Positions 11,084 through 22,250 of a stretch of 64,000 nt of DNA are shown in pieces; position 1 is the stretch's first letter; each line of letters opens with the position of its first letter. The stretch covers positions 617,146,476 to 617,210,475 of the forward strand of contig NC_081408.1 of NCBI RefSeq assembly GCF_030272615.1, written 5' to 3'. The position numbers were made by a program, and so were the translations under genes. The DNA comes from Cryptomeria japonica (lineage: Eukaryota; Streptophyta; Pinopsida; Cupressales; Cupressaceae). Under the pieces are notes generated by a model. It had not been told where the DNA came from and ran no database searches. It saw nothing but the letters and a program-made list of their open reading frames with translations.

Positions 11084-12193
11084 GAAGAAGCCTAACAACT
11101 TGAGGAATATCCAAAAGATTGAATCAATGACTCTGGTTTGCAAAGACAACTTAGTGTGGCACTTGAAGACCTTGATGCAACAATGAAGGAAAAGAGTAGC
11201 CTGAAAAGAAATTTGAATGCAGCTGAAGACTTCATTAAGACATTGAAGGATCAATTGAACACCTCTAGAGAAAAGAGAAAGGAGATGAAGGAGAAAGAAG
11301 ACCAAAGTGTTGACAATCAAATCCTAAAAGATAAGACAGATGAATGTGAGAAGTTGGCCAAGGAGAATGAAGTTTTGAAGAATGAGATGCAATCCATTGT
11401 GATGAAGCTGACTAAGGAAATTGAAGATTGGAAGAAGAATGAAGAAAGCTTGACTCAATCATAGAAAGATAGATCAAATGAATGATGCAAAATGAACTAT
11501 GAGAATGTTCAATTGAAGCTTGAATTGGTGCAAACAAAGAATGATGGATAAGAACTTGAAAGGTAGATCATAATTCTAAGAGATGAGATGACTACTGCTA
11601 ATGAGTACAAAGAAAAGTTCAAATCTAGTTCAACCCGATTAGATGAGATGTTGGAAAGTCAGAGACATGGGAAAGCCATGCGAGGAGTTGGATTTGAGAA
11701 AGAAGAATCTTTCAGTTCTGATCAGAGCAATCATCAACAGAAGATCAAAAAACCTCCGATAAGATAGCCTAATGCCTATAAATTCAATACTAAATGTTTT
11801 GTTTGTGGTAAATTTGGTCATTTGGCAAGTCAATGCAGAAGTAGGATGAATAATAGAATGATGAATAAAGTAATGAACAATGGTCCTACCTTTACCGGTC
11901 AATGTTTCATATGCAACAATTTTGGTCATAAGTCAAACATGTGAAAAACAATGATAAATAACTTTCAGAACAAGAGATTCTATGCTTTTGGGATGTTTGG
12001 ACATATTTCTAACAAATGTAGGATGAGACCAAATCAAATGAACTTCAGGCCTATGCAAAGGAATGTTGTGTGTCATGCATGCAACAAGCTAGGTCATATT
12101 GCAAAATATTGCAGAAGTAGGAACAATGGTCTGGTGAACAAGAACAATCAAGATGAGAAAGGCAAAGCTAAAGTGGAAGAGATCAAAGATTAG
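11084..12193 (+). pseudogene. NA-1 Gag-like ORF: coiled coil plus four zinc knuckles
   Basis: The first part (clearest at 11138-11464, continuing with stops to about 11760) is a charged, Leu/Lys/Glu-rich heptad region predicted to form a long coiled coil. Then come four CCHC positions between about 11800 and 12120: CFVCGKFGHLASQC (intact), CFICNNFGHKSNM (last Cys replaced by a stop), a degenerate third (FGHISNKC without its first Cys pair) and CHACNKLGHIAKYC (intact). A basic tail ends at a stop at 12191-12193. Tandem knuckles bind nucleic acid in retroelement Gags, and I infer particle or RNA-packaging function. No UBN2/DUF4219 or gypsy gag domain precedes the coiled coil, unlike the copia Gag at 30887. 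Several stops make it non-functional. Confidence 0.7.
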
Positions 12194-12692
12194 CATAAGA
12201 AGAGGTGGGTGAAAAAGGAAGACTCAAATGTGCAAAATGGCTCCACACTTGAATCCGGTGATGGAACTTCATTTGGTAACTAGGGCATTTTTTCCTTATG
12301 GGTCTGATTATCATGCAGATCTTTAAAACCCCCTTGCAAAGATTCGTAATTGGTCAAGGATGATTGCAGATGATGGAGATTAGTTATAAAGTTGATAACT
12401 AGAAGATTTTATGGTGGTCTGATAATCCAATGAAAGGAATGATGAAAAACAGTGTATCAGGAAGCCTTTAAGGTTGAGCATTTATTACAACTTAAAATTA
12501 GGTTAAAAAATGCATTTCAGTCATTCATTTTTCACACTATGAATGAAGATTAAGAGAAGAAGAGCAAGGAGAATGAGTTTAAGATGTGATAATTGAGCTA
12601 GAGGCGATCATTCTAAGATTTCTAGCATCGGGTTGAGATCGAAAGAGGTATTTATCCATTTGTGAGCAATCTTTTTATACCCTTAATTTAAC
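12194..12692 (+). other. NA-1 intercistronic gap
   Basis: About 500 bp between the Gag-like stop and the ATG of the second ORF, with stops in every frame. A TATA-like TTTTTATACCC lies about 20 bp before the ATG at 12693. NA-2 has a gap of nearly the same length (537 bp) at the same place, so the gap is a design feature and may hold a second promoter or a splice acceptor. Confidence 0.5.
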
Positions 12693-15600
12693 ATGGCATC
12701 TGCATCTGGTGTTGTGACTCCTTTGGTGGCAGAAATTTATGAGAGATCAAGGCCTTTTATTCAAGAGCCATCCATTTAAATTTGTTGAAGATGATCTAGA
12801 AGGTGCATTTTCTTCAGTCCCTACGATGTGCTTCATAATGAGGATATTAAGGCTTATATTCACTACAGCATCAAAGAATTTGTTAATTTCGATATGCTAT
12901 CATTCTACAACAAGCATATGTCAGATAATTTGGGAAATCTGAAGCTCGAATTCATGGCACTTCAGGATAAGGGTTTTGTGCAATTTATTCATTTTTCGGT
13001 ACTCGATGAACCTGAATGGGTCTGATATATTCTAAGCAGAGTTCATGATGAATTCATTTGGCTGGATCGACCTTATAAGATCACCAAGAAATTCATTGAA
13101 GCAGTTACTTGTTTAAAAGAAACCGATGAGATCCTCGACTTAAGGAAAGTATAGGATACAAGGGTAACAAAGGTTACCAAATCTCAGTTTGATAGCCGGT
13201 CGATGACTATCAATGATATTATTGAGCACGATGTTAGATTTGCCTCGATGGTGATTGGATACAAGGTATATCAATCGAGCAGGAAAAATTCTATATCCGG
13301 CATGACCATATTTGCAGCCTATGAAATGCTAAAGGAAGACAAAAGGTATGATCTTTGTGCAGTACTCCTCGATGAGTTAATGAGCAACTTGAAGAAGATA
13401 AAGAAAGATAAGAAACATGTCTTCAAGTTTGGATCTCTAATTATTTGTTTAGCAATTTATTTCATGAATAAGATCCCCAGAATCGGAAAAGTCTAATGGG
13501 CCTATGATAAACCGGTGGCTATGCAAATCAAGTAAGGATTGTTGGGTTTTGGTGACAATGTAATGCAAAAATCAGCTTTATGGGGATATTTTAGAAATTT
13601 TCAAGCCGCTATGAAAAGTAGAGAGAGAATTCCTAAAGACAGTGGAAAAATATGAGAAAACTATATGTTTCATGGCTGACAAGGATCAGTGTCATATGGA
13701 GGCAGTTGTGCCAAGAACTGTCTAGATCATGCCCATGGGGTATGATGTAGATGTAGTCATGCATGATGCATATGCTCAACACTTGTTGAGTCAACCAGTG
13801 GAAAAGAAAGAGGATAGATTTGGCACTTTCAAGGAGAAGGATCTGGACTTGCACAAGAAATTCACTGGGATCAGAAGAAAAAGAAAAGTAAGAAAGGAAG
13901 TTGAAGAACTTGTTGAACAAATATGTATAACCTGAGTTGCAGTGCAGAGATCCAGAGAGAAAAATATACGGAAGGAGGAAGATATGGTGAAGCCACAATC
14001 TAAACTAGTATCTTCTACTCCCAAGCAGTCCAAGGCCAAGAAAAGCAAGTCTGCACCTACCTTCATTGTACAGAAGTCAGTCCCTCCACCTAAGCCACAA
14101 TCAACATCAATCGATGGAGTAGAAAAGAGGAAGAAAGAAAAAATTGTAAGGAAGTATGTAGCTATAGAGGAGGAAACTGAATCGGATGAAGAGGTCAAAG
14201 AGGTGAAGAAAACTACTACATTTTCTAGAGTAGTTAGAAAACCTCTATCCGGTGAAGCTCCACCTGCAAAGAAAACTAAAACACAAGTTGAGCCATCCGA
14301 TAAAACGAGAGCATACAAAAAGAAATCAAAGATAAATGAAGCTCTCAAGTCGGGTAAGATTGAAGGTTCCTACACTATTGTGCCTCCGTTACAGAAGATT
14401 ACAGACACAATAGTAAATAAAGGTAATTTGACAAACCTTTCTGTGTATTATGAGTATTCTATTGAAAAAGTTCAGAGAGCTATTGAAGAAGTAGTTGTAC
14501 ATAATGTGAATTATTTTAGTAAAGCATTGATTGAACTGTCATCCATGATCCCAAAAGATTTATATGATAGTTTGGATGCCTAGAGACACACAACTAGTCT
14601 AGAATATGAGAGGTTAAAAGAACTTACCTTAGTAAAGTTGTGTCCTGATGTAACAAAAGATGAAATACCAAGAATTTTGGGACTTTCTAAGGAAAACTTC
14701 TGGAGCAAGTACAAAGTAAATAAAATAATGTTTGGAAGAGTCGATGAAGTAGTAAAAGATACAAAGGGTATTCTATTTTTTTTTTTGAAAGAAAATAACT
14801 ATCAGGTCAATCTGGAGAAGGATGACTCCCACCCAGAAGGACAATCAAGAAAATATATTTCTCCTCCGGTAGTTCATGTTCAAACAAAAGTTTCTTATGA
14901 GCATCCATATGTACAGATAGATCTGCTAGAAATCACAGATGATACCATCGATAATCAAGAAATTGACAACTCCAGTGAAGCTATACAAGATCATCTAGAG
15001 ATAGAAATCATTGTAGAGATGATAACTAAGGAGATAGGTGATGCAAGAAAGGGTGATGGTGATGGTGAGAAAGAAGAAAAGGATGTAAATACATAAGAAG
15101 TTGTGAAGGAGAAGGGTGAAGAGCAGACTAATAAGGCTTCGGTGACCATGGCAAAAGCCACTATTCCTGACAAAGGAAAACAGATTGCAGATGACGAGGA
15201 TGAATTTTCTCATGGTTTGGTAGATTTGAGTACCCTGTCCCCTCTTCAAGCACTGAAATTAGCCACCCTCATGCAAATCAAGGCAAGTGAGGACTTACTT
15301 AAGTCCACATCTGAATAAAAAGAGGTTATATCTCTAGCTACTACACTTTTGGAGAAAATTTTGCCTAACCTTAAGCAAGTTTCCAGTGACACACCCTCCA
15401 GCAAGCTTAAGGGTATGTTAAACGAAGTTGAAGCAAATTTTGTATCATTGGAGAAAGCAACAAATATAAAAGTTTTGAATAAATTTAATGAGCGAGACTC
15501 CAAACCTATTTGAAAACAATTGAGGCTGATAGGGTACTTTTAAAATCTACGGTAAAAAGCATTGAGGATGCTTTGGATGAAGGTGGTAAGATCTTTAAGT

Positions 15601-16022
15601 CATGCCTCATTTTACCCAAATTTACAGTAGACATTGACATAAAGATAAAGGAATATGAAGGGCAGTTAGCTACAATTTCACAATATTTTTCCCCTCTTTC
15701 AGTTTTTGCTAGTAGTTTAGAAGCTCAAATCATGAATCTAACAGATAAGATCAAGATCTTGAGTGCAAAAAAGGAGCGGTTAATAGGCAAAGTGGGAGAA
15801 TTGAGGAGTTTAATCACTCCCTAGATGGAAACTTTGCTTGGAGTTCAATAGGATGTAATAACTACTTTAGGAAAATATGTTCCAATAGATCTTAAGGGTG
15901 TAGAGGTTCATGCATACATGTTTAGCACCCTAATTAATTTTTTGGATTATTTCCTGAGAGGATGGAATGAATATTTGAAGTCTTTGAAGGTAACTTATGC
16001 AGATATTTTCAAATTCCTGTAA
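12693..16022 (+). pseudogene. NA-1 second ORF, unknown protein of about 1,100 codons
   Basis: It starts at ATG 12693 (MASASGVV...) and can be followed through several frames to TAA at 16020-16022. Visible parts: an N-terminal globular segment (12739-13500, with FASMVIGYKVYQSSRKNSI and FKFGSLIICLAIYF), a segment around 13640-13800 with VVPRT and MPMGYDVDV, a Lys/Ser/Pro-rich basic stretch (13942-14350, nuclear-localisation-like), a region with LYDSLDA and RILGLSKENFW (14540-14720), an acidic stretch (14890-15100) and a helical C-terminus. The same segments occur in the same order in NA-2 (42076-45445), for example FKFGSL, PMGY and the basic block. I see no gag, pol or membrane-protein signature. 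It may descend from a copia env-like third ORF; the function is unknown. Confidence 0.65.
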
Positions 16023-16080
16023 ATTATTGCATACATTCTTTCGTACATAAGTCTTGGAAGATCCCTACCTTTGCCATTGA

Positions 16081-16235
16081 TGTCAAAGGGGGAGAGAGTA
16101 GTGAAAAATGGTGCACATTCTTTGGGGGAGTCAATTGAGTATACAAACTTTCAGATTTTTGGATTGATTATAATTTTGGATTCTTGGATCACTTGTCATT
16201 TTTCATAGTGTTGCCATCAATACCAAAGGGGGAGA
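16081..16235 (+). promoter_or_regulatory. NA-1 polypurine tracts (two)
   Basis: TGTCAAAGGGGGAGAG at 16081-16096 and CAAAGGGGGAGA at 16224-16235, the second directly before the 3' LTR. Both are preceded by ATTGATG / GCCATCAAT sequence and match the pair at 35219-35233 and 35404-35415 in the copia element. Such tracts prime plus-strand DNA synthesis. Confidence 0.85.
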
Positions 16236-16236
16236 T

Positions 16237-17462
16237 TGTTGGCAAGAGACACTATTCTGGTGATGCTTCGGTGAAGATTGATGATGTTAGATGCATGGAG
16301 ATTACTTAGGGGTTGTCATTTATGGAAAATCAACCTATTAATCCTATCTGGTATATGGAGACTGGGATTATCAAAAGTCTTAAGTAAGTTTAATCAACCT
16401 AGTAATCCTATCCGGTATATGGAGATTAGGATTATTAGAAGTCTTAAGTAAGTTTGGTTATTCATGAAGCATAATTCTGGTCGGTGGAACACAGTGAATA
16501 GACCCGGTAAGCATTATTCATTTCTAGTGATGTAGTTCTTGTTGCAGTGATTGGAATAGTTGATTGGATGTGTGAGGAAGCTTATCATGCAATTCTAGCC
16601 TCTGGTTTTGATTCTAGTGCAATTTTCTTGGTCCAATATCCGATATTGTAGGAAGAACTAGGTTATCTTCATGTTTGATGGTGTAGCATGTGGTCCATAT
16701 TTCTTGAGGTGATTCCTGTGGATGTTGATGAGTTTGAGGTGATTGGGCCAACTTATGGGAAGCTTGTGATTATAATTTTTAGGTCCGAAATAAGGATTGA
16801 GCCGGCATAAGACTACACGTTTCACATTTTGCAGTTTTGTGAAGCTGACTTAATGATGATCTATTTTGGTGGTGTGGATATATAAGTTCAACTTGGATGA
16901 TCATTTTAAGAGATGGTGTATATGTGAGATTGTGTTGGAAGCGATTGAGCATAGTTTTGTGTATGCATCTTAAGTCTTCATGATCCAATACATGTAGTAG
17001 AGCAGAACAAAGCAGTTTTTCAGAGCAGTGATAGAGGATCATTCTTGAGCCTAACCAGAACTGATTCCTGGAATTTGTAGATGCTATATTCCAATTTAGA
17101 CATTGTATTTTCTTCTATATCTCAATTGTCGGACAGTGAGTCCTCCAGGGTTGCAACCTTGTTTTGTAATTGAGCAGTGAACTCTAGGTAGTGTGCCTAA
17201 ATGCAAATACATTCCACTTTTGTAATATTGTTCTACTTCTGGCCATAGTATAATAATATTGTGGGTTCAAATCCCACCATGGTTTTTCCCTTCTGGGTTT
17301 CCACATAAAAATTCTGGTGTTATGGTTGCATGTTTAATTGGTTTATGTTTCTGCACTTTTCTTTTAGTTATTTGCAGTTGGTGGTTAAAGAATCAAATTA
17401 ACAAATTTGTGAATTGCAGAAAACTGATTCACCCCCCCTCTCAGTGTTCATTGATTCCAACA
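16237..17462 (+). repeat. NA-1 3' LTR
   Basis: 1,226 bp, clearly the partner of 9923-11058. It is longer partly because of a 64-bp tandem duplication (16328-16391 and 16392-16455) that the 5' LTR lacks. The two LTRs start identical at insertion, so this arose afterwards. TATATAAG is kept near 16877. Confidence 0.92.
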
Positions 17463-17558
17463 TTACATTTTTAAAATGTAAAATGCTACGGTGGGAAAAA
17501 ACTTTCAAAATATGAAACCAAAAATTATGCATGTAATTTTTTTCTCCTCCAGGCAGTG
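17463..17558. other. Short host remnant between NA-1 and gypsy-2
   Basis: 96 bp with no gene. It begins with the NA-1 target duplication TTACA, which is part of a near-perfect palindrome (TTACATTTT, T, AAAATGTAA) at 17463-17481. Confidence 0.7.
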
Positions 17559-19043
17559 TGATGCAGATCCCTCCTTGCAATTTTCCAAACACCTCAAAAT
17601 TTATGACACTGACCCTTCAAAAATAGAATGGGATCCTATCAAGACAAGGCTCTACAACATTAGTTCAATCTTCTCACCATCTTCTAGACTCATACCTACT
17701 CAATCAGGGTTATCTTGCTACAACACACTCCATGATACCTCCAAGGGTTACAAATCATTTTCATACCAGTTTTGGGTCATACAAGACTTCCCAAGGTCAT
17801 ACCAAGCACCAATTGTAAGTATTCATGCCCATTCCGTAAGACACCTACTCAACTAGGCCTAGTGGCTTGTAGCCCTTTTTAGTGGGTAAAGAGACCTTAA
17901 GTTCAGATTTTCCCAAACACACTAGAAAAACAATTATGGATTCAAGTACCCTTTTGGAAGTTACACAAGTCACCAAAAGGAAGATTCAGGGTCTGGAAAA
18001 TAAAGGTCTTTGCCGACAGGATGTTGACTGTCCTAAAGGGCTAATTAGGCCTCTTTTGTGAAGCAACTATACTTAGATGAATGAACCAGCCAATTAAAAT
18101 CCCATAAGAATGTAGGGAACCATAAACCATAAGGGATTCTAGGGTTACATGCCTGGAATCATCACCAATTGCACACAAGGTAAATTTGTTGTTCAAGGTC
18201 TAGGCAACCACATAGAGATGTCTACCTAGGGTCGCTCCAAACACACCTCTCCCTTTCTCCTCCTACAAAAAACTCTTAGAATCATAGAATAAACTGACCA
18301 TACTTTCCTTTCACCAAATCCCATGGGTCTCATATTTATAAAGTGCAAGATATGGTCATGGAGGAGGAAAAACCCAAGGTAAACCCCTGGTTTTCCGGGC
18401 ACCTACATTAAATGTTGAATTTCAGGAGCAAAACACACAACTAGAACTTCAAATCAAATCCAAAACAAAGTTAAATATCCTCTCCAACCAATTAACATCA
18501 TTGGGAATGGATCCCAATCCGTACAGTACCGTACCATGGACCAAAACTCATAATTCTATTAGTTGAGGGCATCAAAACTCTTCTCCGTACAATCGCTCCT
18601 TGGGAATTGGATCCAAAAGCTGTATAAACTACTCCACAACTTCTCTCAACCAAAAATCAAGAGGTTAGAGCCATTGGAGGAGTTTCAAATTAACAAAATG
18701 CAAAAAGTGCATAAAAGTTGCTCATGACAACTTTTAACAACTTTTGCAAAAGTTGTCAAAATGTCATCTTTCTCCTCCCAATGCCTTGGATCAAGTTTCA
18801 CCCCTCCTAAAACATATTAAAACTCTAAAACCAACACATTTGATCCCCTATTGTCCAAAAGTCCTAATTGGCTCATAGAAATGCCAAAATAGGAGTTTGG
18901 CTCACAAGATGGGGTTCATTATTACAAACACAAAATGCATTATTGAAAACCTATACAAAACATTCTAAAGACATATTTAATGGCTTATCCTCCCTTCTCA
19001 GAGTCTGATATCTTTAAGGGTTTGATGGGGTGCTCTTGCACCA
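17559..19043 (-). repeat. gypsy-2 3' LTR
   Basis: 1,485 bp matching 23824-25334. On the plus strand it starts TGATGCAGATCCC and ends TTGCACCA. It holds a near-palindrome at about 18724-18767 (ACAACTTTTGCAAAAGTTGT core) that is perfect in the other LTR. Confidence 0.92.
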
Positions 19044-19129
19044 TACTCACTGGAAGAAGAAATCTCAAGTCCACTTGAGATGAGAGTCTGTAGGTCTACA
19101 CCATGATCTTTGATTTGTTGCTCTGTCAT

Positions 19130-20668
19130 CTAGACTTCTTCAGAATCAGGTTTTCCCACCAAATACTCCATGTAAAATTTTCTCCTGGTTTTCTTGGCAA
19201 CCTTAGTGTTGAGAACCTTATGCAACTTTGGTGGTTCATGTTTGGGAATATCATCATCAACAATAACCTGAATTGTGTCTTCTCCTGCACCAACACTAAA
19301 CTTATAAAGAGTTAAGTCACAAACATTAAAAATAGGTAACAAACCAAGATCAGATAGTAATTGAAGTTCATAGGCATTTGGACCATATTTCTTCAAGATT
19401 TGGCAGGGTCCAATATTTCTTTGCATTAGCTTTGTGTATATGCCTTTTGTAAGTCTTTCCTTCTTCAAGTGAACCCACACCAAGTCCCCCACATCAAACT
19501 GAACATCTCTCTACATCAGCTTTGTGTATCTGCCTTTTGAAAGTCTTTCCTTCTTCAAGTGAACCCACACCAAGTCTCCGACATCAAACTGAACATCTCT
19601 CTTCTTTTTGTCAGCATGAGTTTTATATCTCTCTGCAGATTGTTGAAGATGAGTCTTAACTTGGTCATGGATTTCTTTTATGGTAGTAGCAAAGGTTTCT
19701 CCATCTGCACTAATGGCTTCTCCTTGAGGTATCTCTCTCAACTCCATCACACCCCTTGGGTGGATGCCATATACAATCTGGAAAGGTGAATTACCGGTAC
19801 TCCTATTCACTGTATCATTGTAGGAGAATTTTTCCTGAGACAATATACTATCCCACCTTTCTCCATGCTGTCTAGTCAAACACCCTAGCAAATTCCCTAG
19901 TGACCTATTTACAACTTCAATTTGGCCATCTGTTTGGGGATGGTAGGATGAAGAGAAGGATAAATTTATACCAAGCTTCTTCCAAAGGGTCCTCTAGAAG
20001 TGACCAATAAATTTTACATCCCTATCAGAGACTATAGTCAAAGGAAAACCATGTACCTGGACAATCTCCTTAAAGAACAAGTCTATAACATAAGAAGCAT
20101 CACAAGTGGTTTTGCATGGCAAGAAATGTGCCATCTTACTAAACCTATCCACCAATACAAAAACACTATCATATCCTTTCCTTTTCCTAGGCAATCCTAA
20201 AACAAAATCCATACTTATGCTTTCCCATGGTCTTGAAGGTATGGGTAAAGGATGGTATAGGCTTGCATTGGTGGACTTTACTTTTAACTTTTGGAAGATC
20301 ACACATGTCTTCACAAATCTCCTAACATCTACCTATAGTTTTGGCCAAAAATAGTGTCTATTCACCAAATCTAGTGTCTTGTCAAGACCAAAATGGCCTG
20401 CCATTGCTCCACAATGTTTCTCCTTAATTATATTCAATCTCATAAAGCATTTGGGTATGAATAGTTGTGCACCCTTAAAAAACAATCCATTTTGAATCAA
20501 AAATTCAGAATACTCAACATGAAACCATTCATCAAATGAAGCACATACCTTATAGGCCTCTCCAAAATCTTCATCACCCTCATACATAGATTTCAAAGAG
20601 TCTATGCCAACACTCTCTAACTGAATTTGATTTGTAGTTAGGAATCTTCTGCTCAAAGCATCTGCCAC
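19130..20668 (-). pseudogene. gypsy-2 integrase
   Basis: One frame covers the zinc-binding part (AGHFGLDKTLDLV, then CVIF where CxxC is expected, so the second Cys is lost), the catalytic core with all three acids (SMDFVLGLPR, VSDRDVKF, GQIEVVNR) and a C-terminal GDLVWVHL motif. It ends in a short chromodomain-like tail. Stops occur near 20330 and 19990, and at 19508-19512 inside a 90-bp duplication. Integrase inserts the cDNA and the tail can steer it to chromatin. It is preceded by RNase H at 20714. Confidence 0.9.
19423..19602 (-). repeat. 90-bp in-frame tandem duplication in integrase
   Basis: Units 19423-19512 and 19513-19602 differ at only a few bases. The duplicated 30 residues include GDLVWVHLKKERL and YTKLM. 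The frame is kept, but a TAG lies at the junction. Confidence 0.9.
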
Positions 20669-20713
20669 CTTATTCTTGACTCCTTTCTTATGCTTAAGAA
20701 TGAAAATGAAAGC

Positions 20714-22250
20714 TTATAGGGTCTCTACCCACTTCATGTGCCGATGATTCAACTTTTCTTGGCTATTTATAAAGCTAAGGGCCTGATTGTCTGTGAAAAC
20801 TATGAATTCTTTTGGTAGAAAGTAGTGTCTCCAGTTTTTCAAGGATTGGACTAGAGCATAAATCTCTAGGTCATAAGATGAATATCTCCTCTTTGCCTCA
20901 TTCAACTTCTCACTAAAGAAAGCAATAGGTCTTCCTTCTTTACTGAGCACTGCTCCAATAGCCATGTGACTAGCATCACACTCCACTTGAAAGATCTTGT
21001 TGAAATTAGGTAGGGCAAGGACGAGCTTCTCAACAACTTTCCTCTTCAATGTTTCAAAAGAGTTATCTTCTTCTTCTATCCAACTAAACCTGCACTTTTG
21101 TCCTCCCTTTATTGTATCAAGCATAGGGGAACAAATATGGCTAAAGCCTCTTATAAAATTCCTATAGAAGGTAGCTAAGCCATGGAAACTTCATTGTCCT
21201 AGGTGTAGGCCAAGACAATATGGCACTCACCTTTTCTTGATCCATTTTCAATTCACCATATGAGATTACAAATCCCAAGTAAATGATCTCTTCCTGCATA
21301 AAGAAAAACTTTTCCAAGTTGATCATTAATTGTTCTTCATACAATCTTCTTAGGACCAGGTCTACATGTTTTAGATGTTCTCCTTTGGTTTGACTAAAAA
21401 CTAAAATGTCATCTAGGTAGACTATAACAAATTTCCCTATGAAATCCCTCAAGACTTCATTCATTAACCTCATAAAGGTACTAGGTGCATTGGATAAGCC
21501 AAAGGGCATGACTTTCCACTCATACAGCCCCTGATTTGTTTTAAATGCAGTCTTCCATTCATCTCCTGACCTAATCCTAATCTGATGATAGCCACTTTTT
21601 AAATCAACCTTTGTAAAATATCTAGAACCTCCCAAACAATCTAACAAATCTTAAATCCTAGGCATGGGAAACCTATACCTGATAGTAATCTTGTTGATAG
21701 CTCTTGAGTCGGTGCAAAGCCTCCAAGTGCCTTCCTTTTTGGGTGCCAAGACTGCAGGGACTACACATGGGCTCAAACTTTTGCCAATCAATCCGAATTC
21801 CAACAATTCTTCAACCTATTTTTCCATCTCAAAATTGTGATCTGGTGTGAGATTGTATGCTACTTTATTAGGAAAGGTGGATCCAGGTATAAGGTCTATA
21901 CAATGGTTTATGTCCCTCATTGGAGGTAGTGAACTTGGCATGCCATCAGAGATAACACCCTTGTATTTGTCTAGTAGCTGCTGCACTGCAGGGTCAATCA
22001 ACCTCAATCTGTCCTCTTTCTTATCCTCAAACTTCTCCACCTTTGTTACTGTTGGAATAGGGATAAGGGCATAATAGACCATGCCTTCATTTGCCATGTT
22101 CCTCATGAACTGCTTCCCTCCTAATACCAACACCTTGGCCTCCTTTTTTTTGGTCTCCTCATCATCCTCCATTAAAGGTAGCAACTCAATCACCTTACCA
22201 TCTTTGGTGATGGAATATGTATTCCTAGCACCGTCACGTTGTGCCTTCAA
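20714..22250 (-). pseudogene. gypsy-2 reverse transcriptase and RNase H
   Basis: RT landmarks: INHCIDLIPGSTFPNKVAY near 21890, [17 protein letters not shown] near 21610, [12 protein letters not shown] near 21500 and an intact YLDDIL near 21420 in the open stretch 21162-21647. RNase H follows in 20714-21124 (VECDASHMAIGAVLS, YALVQSLKNWRHY, FTDNQALSFI). The frame changes once between 21160 and 21124, and a stop lies near 21650. The order matches gypsy-1 and the copy is non-functional. Confidence 0.92.

Larger units (their letters stand above)
9923..17462 (+). mobile_element. Pol-less LTR retrotransposon NA-1 (complete, copia-type ends)
   Basis: LTRs at 9923-11058 and 16237-17462 begin TGTTGGCAAGAGAC and end TTCCAACA. 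The flanking 5-bp sequences TTGCA (9918-9922) and TTACA (17463-17467) are a target-site duplication with one mismatch. Inside are a Met PBS, a Gag-like zinc-knuckle ORF, a second large ORF and two polypurine tracts. The whole 5.2-kb interior is accounted for and no protease, integrase, RT or RNase H motif was found. NA-2 at 40530-48564 has the same layout. It must have relied on enzymes from another element, probably copia-type like 29765-36470. Confidence 0.85.

Noticed and set aside
13791-14348. 185-codon minus-strand frame rich in Ser/Phe/Leu
   Set aside because: It is the antisense of the Lys/Ser-rich linker of NA-1 ORF2; codon reversal of AAG/AGA runs creates it, and the plus frame has the NA-2 homologue.
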